Position numbers and translations under genes: made by a program
The notes under the pieces: generated by a model
What the model saw: the letters and a program-made list of their open reading frames with translations, nothing else
What the model was told of the DNA's origin: nothing
Databases searched by the model: none
Shown: one piece after another, positions 13,958-19,585 of the stretch
Layout of the letters: the number at the start of each line of letters is the position of its first letter
Position numbering within the stretch: position 1 is the first letter of the stretch
IMG/VR virus record: IMGVR_UViG_3300025570_000153
Span: 1 to 20,122 of that record
DNA from: a virus
DNA length: 20,122 nucleotides
Strand: one strand, 5' to 3'

Positions 13958-14622
13958 AATAATTTATTTGCTTCCGTTCTTAAATCAAAGTTTTCTTTTC
14001 TCCATTTACTAAAGTATGTCATTAATGTTTTTTCTCTACACATTATTACTGGATGAAATTTCTTACGCTCGTTATGTACAAATTTCTTCTTTTGTTTTAT
14101 CTCCTCTTGTATCTCATCCCACAACTTCTCTTTCTCTTTTAAAGTTAAGGAAATTAACCCCACACTTTCACACCAGTTAAAAACTTGGCTTACTCCTTGG
14201 AACTTAAACTTCTCTCCAGCAACATACTGCTCGTATATCTCAATCAAACATAACTCAACAAACTCCCTTAGAACCTCCTTACGGTCGATTTGCTGGCACT
14301 TCTGTTCTATCTGCACCCTTTCGCTTTCTTGAGATGATTCGATGCGTACTGCGTTAGATTTTAGCTTCTGTTTATTTAGCCAATTAAACCACGTTCTTGG
14401 ATTGATAGCCATTTGGTCAGCTTCCCTTACACCATTGTGAAACGCTTTTGTAACGTCTTGAGTTGTAAGCCTATGGAATTTATCGTTCAAATCATTCATA
14501 AGGATATTAGCTAATATTTTTCTATCCTCTTCGGCTCTGTTTTGACTCATCTCAAACAATGCTTTGTTGATAGTTACGAAACAAAAGTTTAGTAAATCCT
14601 CGCTTGGCTCTTTTCCTATCAT
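13954..14622 (-). CDS. Replication-associated protein, unknown (helicase-loader-like position)
   Basis: A 222-residue mostly helical protein with a basic C-terminal half. Near residues 55-85 is a distinctive segment, DVTKAFHNGVREADQMAINP followed by RTWFNWLN, which I believe recurs in Bacteroidota phages after the winged-helix initiator. There is no Walker A, so it is not an AAA+ loader of DnaC type. Its start overlaps the initiator's stop as ATGA. Position after the initiator argues for a partner such as a helicase loader or primosome component, but the function is not shown by the sequence. Confidence 0.65.
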   Translation of the reverse strand: MIGKEPSEDLLNFCFVTINKALFEMSQNRAEEDRKILANILMNDLNDKFHRLTTQDVTKAFHNGVREADQMAINPRTWFNWLNKQKLKSNAVRIESSQESERVQIEQKCQQIDRKEVLREFVELCLIEIYEQYVAGEKFKFQGVSQVFNWCESVGLISLTLKEKEKLWDEIQEEIKQKKKFVHNERKKFHPVIMCREKTLMTYFSKWRKENFDLRTEANKLL

Positions 14623-15263
14623 GATATTTGCTTTTGAGTATTAATACTGAATCCATATTGAGATGCTAAACCTTGCTTTTGCTTTGGCTTGTAATTTCTC
14701 ATCCAACGATTGGCTGCCAACTTCCATTTCTTCATTTTGTTCCTGCCTTGTTTCCAACCGTTGTTTTCATAATACTCAAAGAAATTAATTGCCTCTGACA
14801 AATCAAAATTTTTCTCTAAAAAATAATTATTGACCTCATCGAGCGAAGAGGGTTTACCCTCTATATTATTATTACTTGTAGTATTAATACTTGTAGTATT
14901 ATCTTTAACAATTTTGTTAATAGGGTGTTTAACTTTTTTGTTAATACCCCCCAAATCATTCTGGTTTACCCTATTAACATTTTTGTTAATGGTTATAATT
15001 CGTTTTTCAATCTGCTTAGTGTTAGCTACATATTTCATTGTAATTGATATGTAACCCTTTTTAGCGAGTTGATTTATAAGCCTTGAAATTGTTATAGGGC
15101 TTACGTCATATAGTTCTGCAAAGTAGCCATTTGACGCCCAGCATTTGCCGTTCTTGTTTGTAAGGCAAGTTATCTCTGAATAAAGTAGCTTTGCGTTCGG
15201 TGTAAGTTCTTTGTCATATCGAACTTCAGCCGTAAGGATTGAGTAATAGTTAGGTTGTTCCAT
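14619..15263 (-). CDS. Winged-helix replication initiator-like protein
   Basis: A 214-residue protein. The N-terminal region (about 5-75) is a winged helix: YYSILTAEVRYDKELTPNAK, then YSEITCLTNKNGKCWASNGY and a DVSPITISRLINQLAKKGYI recognition helix and wing. This is the HTH_36-like form found in phage replication initiators. A low-complexity linker (INKxV and NTTS repeats, about 92-135) is encoded by iteron-like DNA. The C-terminal part (about 150-205), FFEYYENNGWKQGRNKMKKWKLAANRWMRNY, resembles the DnaD-like/replisome organiser tail seen in such initiators. It is the first gene of an operon, with the ATG 14 nt after a TATATTTG element. By analogy with lambda O, it would bind the repeats inside its own gene. 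Confidence 0.8.
   Translation of the reverse strand: MEQPNYYSILTAEVRYDKELTPNAKLLYSEITCLTNKNGKCWASNGYFAELYDVSPITISRLINQLAKKGYISITMKYVANTKQIEKRIITINKNVNRVNQNDLGGINKKVKHPINKIVKDNTTSINTTSNNNIEGKPSSLDEVNNYFLEKNFDLSEAINFFEYYENNGWKQGRNKMKKWKLAANRWMRNYKPKQKQGLASQYGFSINTQKQIS
14873..14989 (-). repeat. Iteron-like repeats, candidate replication origin
   Basis: Three copies of the 16-bp imperfect palindrome TTAACWWTTTTGTTAA are seen at 14905-14920, 14929-14944 and 14974-14989. A 13-bp direct repeat TACTTGTAGTATT is present at 14873-14885 and 14888-14900. The surroundings are extremely AT-rich. All lie within the initiator gene, where the repeats encode INKxV and NTTS peptides. Candidate initiator binding sites and DNA unwinding element. 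Confidence 0.6.
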
Positions 15264-15277
15264 AGTTTAGTTTTTTA

Positions 15278-15285
15278 CAAATATA
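15278..15285 (-). promoter_or_regulatory. Promoter -7 element of the replication operon
   Basis: TATATTTG on the minus strand, 14 nt before the ATG of the initiator; the leader reads TAAAAAACTAAACT. No TTG at 19 nt upstream, where the preceding terminator stem lies. The transcript would have a very short leader. Confidence 0.6.
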
Positions 15286-15286
15286 G

Positions 15287-15317
15287 AAAAAAAGAAATGG
15301 AGGCTATAAAACCTCCA
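15287..15317 (-). terminator. Probable terminator after DUF3127 gene
   Basis: On the minus strand TGGAGGTT, loop TTAT, AGCCTCCA form an 8-bp stem with a G-U pair, followed by TTTC and T7. It lies 16 nt after the stop of the DUF3127 gene and abuts the next promoter. Confidence 0.6.
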
Positions 15318-15332
15318 AATCAAGTTTATCAA

Positions 15333-15644
15333 TTAGAACGGCAAGTTCTCTTTTTGCTCTTGCTCGTTTCCCTCTGCAACCTCTGTATCGTTGTTGCTAA
15401 TTGCGTAACATCTGATAGAAACAAAATGTCTGTCTTTCCATTCTCTTCCGTTAATGTTAATATTGAAAGTTTTAGTTTCACCAACTTGTAACTTAGATGC
15501 TAAATCTATTTTCTGGTTTATAAACTCTATTGGAATTATCGCATCAAATTTAGTGTCTTGCTCAACAAGAACAATCTGCTTTTGAAATTTATCACTAATA
15601 ACTTCAACGTCTTTGATGCTTACCACTTTTCCTTTTAATTGCAT
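15333..15644 (-). CDS. DUF3127-type OB-fold, SSB-like protein
   Basis: A 103-residue protein. The beta-rich N-terminus (MQLKGKVVSIKDVEVI) and LQVGETKTFNININGREWK (52-70, with GREW at 66-69) followed by DRHFVSIRCYAI (71-82) match the DUF3127 family, an OB-fold group common in Bacteroidota phages. The tail is acidic, EVAEGNEQEQKENLPF, ending in LPF, similar to the acidic C-terminal tip of bacterial SSB proteins that recruits partner proteins. It probably binds single-stranded DNA during phage replication. It overlaps the DnaA-like gene by 10 nt and ends its operon before a terminator. Confidence 0.85.
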   Translation of the reverse strand: MQLKGKVVSIKDVEVISDKFQKQIVLVEQDTKFDAIIPIEFINQKIDLASKLQVGETKTFNININGREWKDRHFVSIRCYAISNNDTEVAEGNEQEQKENLPF

Positions 15645-16105
15645 AACTGATTTAGATTTTTTGTTAATAATTTACTTGTTCTCTCTATTGATTGGATTCT
15701 CCTTTTGTACGTAATAATTTTCTCTTTTTGATTAGCTATAATTACGTGCAAATCTGCTAGGCTTTGCTGGTACTTTTCAACCAGTTCTTTATCAACGATA
15801 CTACCCTCGTCATCTAAGCCCATTTTATATCGTATATTATCAAATGTTTCTTGATAGTAGTTATATGTATTGTAATTGTATTCGTGCTTTTTAAGGCTAT
15901 GTATTACGGCAGCATGGTCGCGATTAAACAAATCTCCTATATACTGCTGAGTAAATCCATTATCTCGTAAAATTCTGTATGCCATACTTCGAGCCTCAAC
16001 TAAAAATCTAGTACGGTCTTTTGTTCTTAGCCTCTTCATTGATGTTCGGTTTTCAAAAGCTACTAACTCTAAAAACTCTTCTAAATTATCTTCTGTTATT
16101 TTCAT
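15635..16105 (-). CDS. DnaA domain IV-like DNA-binding protein (no ATPase)
   Basis: A 156-residue protein. Residues 34-75 match the DNA-binding domain IV of DnaA: FLVEARSMAYRILRDNGFTQ and IGDLFNRDHAAVIHSLKK, where NRDHAAVIHS (61-70) corresponds to the DnaA signature GGRDHTTVLHA. No AAA+ domain precedes it, so it can bind DnaA-box-like DNA but not hydrolyse ATP. Residues 100-156 form a helical, likely coiled-coil tail. It may act at the phage origin or block host DnaA. The ATG overlaps the stop of the HTH gene (ATGA), and AAAACTAATATC precedes its start. Confidence 0.85.
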   Translation of the reverse strand: MKITEDNLEEFLELVAFENRTSMKRLRTKDRTRFLVEARSMAYRILRDNGFTQQYIGDLFNRDHAAVIHSLKKHEYNYNTYNYYQETFDNIRYKMGLDDEGSIVDKELVEKYQQSLADLHVIIANQKEKIITYKRRIQSIERTSKLLTKNLNQLCN

Positions 16106-16320
16106 AGTAATGATATTAGTTTTATGATGCTAATATTTGCATCAGTTGAAATAGTTTTGATCTGTTTAAATGTAATACATTTTTCATCTGCCAACAAACG
16201 CATTAATGTAGGTTGCGATATTTGTAGCTTATTACTAATTGTACTTTTTGTTTTGTACGTTTCAAGCAATACGTCTTGCAGCTTTGTTTTGGGTTGCCAC
16301 CCTCTCCCTTTCTCGTTCAT
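16102..16320 (-). CDS. Small HTH (XRE/Cro-like) protein
   Basis: A 72-residue basic protein with helix-turn-helix: LLETYKTKSTISNKLQISQPTLMRLLADEK, in which SNKLQISQPTLMRLL is the likely HTH. The frame is open to 16350, but the ATG at 16320 (MNEKGRGWQP) follows the TAA of the preceding gene with one base between (TAATATG), so I chose it. A Cro-like repressor or replication regulator is plausible, but no operator has been identified. Confidence 0.7.
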   Translation of the reverse strand: MNEKGRGWQPKTKLQDVLLETYKTKSTISNKLQISQPTLMRLLADEKCITFKQIKTISTDANISIIKLISLL

Positions 16321-16321
16321 A

Positions 16322-16696
16322 TTATTTTCGTTTAAAATCATCAGCTTCATCTTCTCCGAAATGACCTAACTCATAGAATCCGGTCAGCTTTAATACTGCT
16401 CTACTCATTGCACGTTTTTCTGCCATTGCAACTGGATAAGCGTTTGATGTATTTGCTGGGCTTGATTCTCCATAAGTCTGAATTACCTTATCCCCACATT
16501 GAGCCGTTGCTTTTATAATAATACATTTGTTATCTGGTGAGTTGTGAGATAATTCGTAGTCAATTACGATATTGTTGTTGGCTTGTATTTTATCAATCCC
16601 AGCACGTGAGATAATCGTATAAAACTTATGCTTAAATACATCGTCTTTAGTTAAGCCATTCTTAACATACAATTCGTTTAGTTTACTTGCTTCCAT
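16322..16696 (-). CDS. Possible ssDNA-annealing (ERF-like) protein
   Basis: A 124-residue protein. It has a strand-rich middle (VIDYELSHNSPDNKCIIIKATA, 44-65) and AYPVAMAEKRAMSRAVLKLTGF (86-107), in which AxAEKRAxSRA(V)LKLxG recalls the helix of ERF/Rad52-like annealing proteins and related phage proteins. At 124 residues it is short for a full ERF. It sits two genes upstream of the DnaA-like gene, near the SSB-like protein, a place usual for recombination annealing proteins. The function is tentative. The start overlaps the preceding gene by 14 nt. Confidence 0.6.
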   Translation of the reverse strand: MEASKLNELYVKNGLTKDDVFKHKFYTIISRAGIDKIQANNNIVIDYELSHNSPDNKCIIIKATAQCGDKVIQTYGESSPANTSNAYPVAMAEKRAMSRAVLKLTGFYELGHFGEDEADDFKRK

Positions 16697-16883
16697 TGGT
16701 CGGTTTGTTTAGGTAGTTAAATTCGCTTATCGTTGCGTTTAAAGGTGAACGAGTACCTTGTTTCCATTCTTCTACGTAGTTAGCACATTCATCGTAATGA
16801 GCATTGTATTGCATCTCCAACATTTGCTCTCTGTCAATTTGTTGCTCTCTAGTACCTAGTAATAATTCTTTTAGCTTTCCCAT
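16683..16883 (-). CDS. Small unknown protein
   Basis: A 66-residue protein, MGKLKELLLGTREQQIDREQ, with an amphipathic helix-rich first half and a Tyr/Glu/Trp middle (HYDECANYVEEWK). The ATG overlaps the stop of the preceding ORF (TAATG), and the stop overlaps the annealing-like gene. No family is recognised. Confidence 0.65.
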   Translation of the reverse strand: MGKLKELLLGTREQQIDREQMLEMQYNAHYDECANYVEEWKQGTRSPLNATISEFNYLNKPTNGSK

Positions 16884-17053
16884 TATTCGTCTATTCTATA
16901 AGCAACAATGTGCCAGTTAGTACCATAAGCAATTCGGTATTCGCTTACTAAATACTCTTTATTTTTTTCTCCGTAGACTATTTCAATGTCTTCGTAATTA
17001 CCTCCATTGTAACTACCTACAATTTGAAAGGTGGGTGTTTGTGTCTGTGTCAT
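16883..17053 (-). CDS. Small unknown protein, beta-rich
   Basis: A 56-residue ORF starting MTQTQTPTFQIVGSYNGG and ending with GTNWHIVAYRIDE; it is strand-rich with many Tyr. The ATG follows AATAAACTAACT and a GC-rich hairpin lies just upstream. Its TAA shares a base with the next ATG, supporting a coupled operon. Function unknown. Confidence 0.65.
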   Translation of the reverse strand: MTQTQTPTFQIVGSYNGGNYEDIEIVYGEKNKEYLVSEYRIAYGTNWHIVAYRIDE

Positions 17054-17067
17054 AGTTAGTTTATTAA

Positions 17068-17085
17068 GGAGGGGTTGCCCCCTCC
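17068..17085 (-). other. GC-rich GNRA hairpin between genes
   Basis: On the minus strand GGAGGGG, loop GCAA (a GNRA tetraloop), CCCCTCC: 7 G-C-rich base pairs in AT-rich surroundings, flanked on both sides by AAACTAAC. No T-run, so not a normal terminator. The loop is GNRA only on the transcribed minus strand, in line with an RNA function (processing, stability or translation control). Confidence 0.65.
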
Positions 17086-17091
17086 GTTAGT

Positions 17092-17280
17092 TTATTTTAT
17101 CTTATTAATTTGTTTTTCAGCTTCAGCAATTAATCTTTTTGCAGTTTTCTCTCCACATCCAGAAACATCCTCTATTTCTCCGTCTAAAGAAACAAATATT
17201 TCTATGTCGCAATCGAATGTGTAATCAAATCCATAAACTTCGTTTCTAAATAATCTCGGTGTTTTGTCAAAAAATTCCAT
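17092..17280 (-). CDS. Small acidic unknown protein
   Basis: A 62-residue protein, MEFFDKTPRLFRNEVYGFDY and later FVSLDGEIEDVSGCGEKTAK. The GCGEKTAKRLI segment looks a little like a helix-hairpin-helix, but no DNA-binding domain is certain. The frame is open to 17322, but the part upstream lies over the promoter; the ATG at 17280 is used, preceded by a long CAAAACAAAACAAAAC-type leader. First gene of the early operon. Confidence 0.7.
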   Translation of the reverse strand: MEFFDKTPRLFRNEVYGFDYTFDCDIEIFVSLDGEIEDVSGCGEKTAKRLIAEAEKQINKIK

Positions 17281-17319
17281 AATGTTCAGTTTTAGTTGTT
17301 TTGTTTTGTTTTGTTTCAA

Positions 17320-17349
17320 CAAATATAAAAAAGATTTTTAGAATAACAA
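17320..17349 (-). promoter_or_regulatory. Bacteroidota-type promoter of the early operon
   Basis: TTG (17347-17349), 19 nt, TATATTTG (17320-17327) on the minus strand. Full match to the Bacteroidota consensus and the same spacing as the moron promoter. It follows the terminator of the phosphoesterase unit and starts the operon running to 15333. Confidence 0.8.
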
Positions 17350-17360
17350 CAATAATAAGC

Positions 17361-17391
17361 AAAAAAAAAGCACCTAATTTCTTAGATGCTT
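17361..17391 (-). terminator. Rho-independent terminator with GAAA loop
   Basis: On the minus strand AAGCATCTAA, loop GAAA, TTAGGTGCTT form a 10-bp stem (one G-U), followed by T7. It closes the phosphoesterase unit 21 nt after its stop and is directly upstream of the early promoter. Confidence 0.9.
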
Positions 17392-17411
17392 AGTTTTCAA
17401 TGTATTAGATA

Positions 17412-18491
17412 CTAAAAAAAGTGTGTAAGCCTTGCGACTTGACCATTATCATATTCGTGTATAAAGCCCTCAACGGCTTTTGGTGAGCCAGTAAACCCTT
17501 TGCGATTGTGCCATGAATCAGCTGCACTTGGGCTTCTTAGGTATTCAACCGTAACCCCTATAAAATCTTTGGCATCTCTCCACTTGTGCTTTACCTTGTG
17601 GTGTAAGTGGTGTAAATACCAGTATCTATATTTAGTATCTGCCCATTCTTGTGGCTTCTCTTGTGCCATTAACAAGGGTAGGTTATCCATCTTAGCACCA
17701 TCACCATGCTCAAGACCGATCAAGTTCTTGCCGTATCTATAATACTTACGATGATTAACCGTTGCATCTACACTTACATCGTCAGCTTTCCTAAACCAAC
17801 TCTTTAAAGCATGAGCCAAATGGAATCCAGATTGATAGTCATGGTTGCTCATTGAATGTACGCAATCAACTGGTGCAATCTGCCGAAGCATCTCCACACA
17901 TTTGACATATAACTGCAAAGCTACCTCGTAATGTTCCCACCATTTGCCATCGCAGTCTTGTGGCGTTCCTTTTGTTGTTGTGTTATATACATTATCAATA
18001 TGCAAAACATCGTTTCCTATACAGAATAAAACCCTATCAATAGTAAACCCTTTAGATTTTGCGATGATGCCCTCAATACCCTTTAAAACTCGTGAAACTG
18101 CAATAGGGATATTGTAGTCCTCGCCAGTTTCTTCGGAGTTAGCGTATTTACCAATATGTATGTCTGCTGGATTGATAACTAATAGGTGTCTACCAGCAAC
18201 GTGGTCAATCTTTGGGTATATAGGTGCGTGTTCGGATATGAATTTACCCACTCTTTTGAGTAGGTCGTTCTCACTAAATCCTTGCCCCTCTTTTGTAACG
18301 ACAGAAAAACGCAACTCACCGTTCATATTCTGCCAATGTTTGACAGATACAACGTCTTTCTTATCAATACCTCTATCCTTTAGATGTAAATCTAGGGCAG
18401 TATTGTCGTTAATGTTGTCTAAGGTTTTTGCTCGGTGTTGCTTAATTAACTCAAATTCGTGAGCCTTTAAGCGTATTCGATTGTTAGCCAT
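17412..18491 (-). CDS. Calcineurin-like metallophosphoesterase
   Basis: A 359-residue protein with the five expected blocks: NPADIHIGK (107-115; D110, H112), CIGNDVLH (157-164; GND), MSNHDYQ (214-220; N216, H217, D218), LEHGDGAK (260-267; H262) and YLHHLHHKVKH (292-302). This is the metal-binding layout of the SbcD/Mre11-calcineurin superfamily. The N-terminal 100 residues are a distinct helical domain (HEFELIKQHRAKTLDN and following) of unknown role. In phages such enzymes act as nucleases, phosphatases or effectors against host defence; here it stands after the lysis block and before the early promoter. The metal site appears complete. Which substrate it cleaves cannot be deduced from the sequence. 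Confidence 0.9.
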   Translation of the reverse strand: MANNRIRLKAHEFELIKQHRAKTLDNINDNTALDLHLKDRGIDKKDVVSVKHWQNMNGELRFSVVTKEGQGFSENDLLKRVGKFISEHAPIYPKIDHVAGRHLLVINPADIHIGKYANSEETGEDYNIPIAVSRVLKGIEGIIAKSKGFTIDRVLFCIGNDVLHIDNVYNTTTKGTPQDCDGKWWEHYEVALQLYVKCVEMLRQIAPVDCVHSMSNHDYQSGFHLAHALKSWFRKADDVSVDATVNHRKYYRYGKNLIGLEHGDGAKMDNLPLLMAQEKPQEWADTKYRYWYLHHLHHKVKHKWRDAKDFIGVTVEYLRSPSAADSWHNRKGFTGSPKAVEGFIHEYDNGQVARLTHFF

Positions 18492-18522
18492 AATTATTGA
18501 TTTGGTTACGGCTTCAATATAG

Positions 18523-18741
18523 TTATTTTTTTTCGAATACTGAGAAGCATAAAGGTAGTATGGAAATTAATGCTAACAATAAGGTGTTAATATCTAAGCC
18601 GTTAGCATCTATTTGCGTAACGCAAGCAATAGCTAGCACACCAGATACAGTCCTTTTACTGCTCCATTTCCCCTTATTGTCTTTAAGCATATCTGGTATG
18701 ATAGCGAAAAGTCCTTTGGCTAGTACCGATGATATTGGCAT
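18523..18741 (-). CDS. Holin-like membrane protein
   Basis: A 72-residue protein with two hydrophobic stretches: VSGVLAIACVTQIDANG (about 32-48) and LDINTLLLALISILPLCFSVFEKK (49-72). The cytoplasmic KWSSKRT loop before the first stretch matches an arrangement I associate with holin-like proteins of Bacteroidota phages (KxSSKR...FEKK). The ATG shares one base with the stop of the upstream gene (TAATG). It would form the membrane pore that lets the M15 endolysin reach the cell wall. Holin function rests on topology and neighbourhood. Confidence 0.7.
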   Translation of the reverse strand: MPISSVLAKGLFAIIPDMLKDNKGKWSSKRTVSGVLAIACVTQIDANGLDINTLLLALISILPLCFSVFEKK

Positions 18742-18902
18742 TACTTTGTCTTTTTATCTTTAATAAAATAGCTTACTAAATCGTCCAAATATCCAAACAT
18801 TTTGTTGTCCTTTTCCGTAGGAGTTACGTTTGCAATAACTTTAAAAAATGCCATTGCTCCGATCAGCAACTCAGCCCAGTTTGATTTTAAAATCTCAATC
18901 AT
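18741..18902 (-). CDS. Small lysis-cluster protein, unknown
   Basis: A 53-residue ORF starting MIEILKSNWAELLIGAMAFF, with one possible hydrophobic helix (9-27) and a charged tail ending KDKKTK. It overlaps the holin-like gene by one base and its ATG overlaps the stop of the preceding small ORF. Size and position support a role with the holin or endolysin, but there is no motif. Confidence 0.6.
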   Translation of the reverse strand: MIEILKSNWAELLIGAMAFFKVIANVTPTEKDNKMFGYLDDLVSYFIKDKKTK

Positions 18903-19032
18903 AATATGTATTTATTTCAATGAAAAAAAAAGGTAAATATAAACAATGCTGATACCCAGCTTCGTATTTAGATGTCCATATACCGACAAGTATTCCAGTA
19001 TATGTACCTATGCTCAAATCCCAACCAGTCAT
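18895..19032 (-). CDS. Very small membrane protein
   Basis: A 45-residue ORF, MTGWDLSIGTYTGILVGIWT, with two short hydrophobic segments (5-20 and 31-40). Its stop overlaps the start of the next ORF. It may be a holin/antiholin or spanin-like helper. Coding is likely from continuity of overlaps but unproven. Confidence 0.55.
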   Translation of the reverse strand: MTGWDLSIGTYTGILVGIWTSKYEAGYQHCLYLPFFFIEINTYYD

Positions 19033-19033
19033 A

Positions 19034-19384
19034 TTAATAAGTCCAAATTACACAATCCGTAAGTTCTTCGTCTACATCAGCGTGTATAAAATTACTGGCA
19101 ATACCTATCCTGGTGAAACCAGCATCTAATAACGCTTGTACTATTTTAAATCTATGGTATGAATTTTCACAATGCAAGTCTACTGCATTTCCTCTCAAAT
19201 GAGCTGACTTTTTAGAGCCTCCTACTTTCATGTTTGTTTCCTTATCTCTGTACGAAGAGGTTATAAAAAAAGGTACATCAGCTATGCCACGTGCTAAATC
19301 CAAACGCTTTATAAGTTCTGGATTCATTAAGTCGTAACAATCTACTCCGTTGCACTTAAATTCGCTCTCTGAAAAGTATTTCAT
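19034..19384 (-). CDS. M15-type peptidase endolysin
   Basis: A 116-residue protein of the peptidase M15 (VanY/D-Ala-D-Ala carboxypeptidase-like) family. Zinc ligands are seen as SAHLRGNAVDLH (60-71; H62, D69) and FIHADVD (99-105; H101, D103). FITSSYRD (40-47) before it is the usual strand/turn. It has no signal peptide, as expected for an enzyme released by holin. At 116 residues it is a single catalytic domain without a wall-binding domain. It should cleave peptidoglycan stem peptides. It overlaps the preceding small gene (ATGA) and is followed by membrane proteins, a lysis cassette. Confidence 0.9.
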   Translation of the reverse strand: MKYFSESEFKCNGVDCYDLMNPELIKRLDLARGIADVPFFITSSYRDKETNMKVGGSKKSAHLRGNAVDLHCENSYHRFKIVQALLDAGFTRIGIASNFIHADVDEELTDCVIWTY

Positions 19385-19521
19385 TTCTTAATTATCTTTT
19401 GCAAATTGAATATCAACGCAGTAATCAAAACCAACGTAGTTAAGACTGCATCCAAATCAGTAAAGGTAATCCCCAAAGCTGCGATATTTATACTATTAAC
19501 TTCTAATAACTCGCTTCTCAT
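19381..19521 (-). CDS. Very small single-pass membrane protein
   Basis: A 46-residue ORF, MRSELLEVNSINIAALGITF and later LTTLVLITALIFNLQKIIKK. A hydrophobic helix spans about 25-40 with a basic tail, N-out C-in or the reverse. The stop overlaps the M15 start (ATGA). It could be an additional holin-type or spanin-like protein. Good evidence for coding from overlap and topology, no family recognised. Confidence 0.6.
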   Translation of the reverse strand: MRSELLEVNSINIAALGITFTDLDAVLTTLVLITALIFNLQKIIKK

Positions 19522-19585
19522 CTTTTAATTTCTTTAAAAATACCTTTAGCTTCTTTATATTATTTTGCTTCGGCTTATATCTCAT
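19496..19585 (-). CDS. Possible 29-residue basic peptide
   Basis: A short ORF, MRYKPKQNNIKKLKVFLKK, very basic. Its ATG overlaps the stop of the connector-like gene (ATGA) and it overlaps the next small gene by 26 nt. Could be chance in AT-rich DNA; the coupled start is its only support. Confidence 0.35.
   Translation of the reverse strand: MRYKPKQNNIKKLKVFLKKLKDEKRVIRS

Noticed and set aside
2217-18763. Plus-strand open frames of 60-122 codons (for example 10272-10640 and 18160-18462)
   Set aside because: They lie opposite well-supported minus-strand genes, have no leader motif and no recognisable domains. They are antisense shadows.
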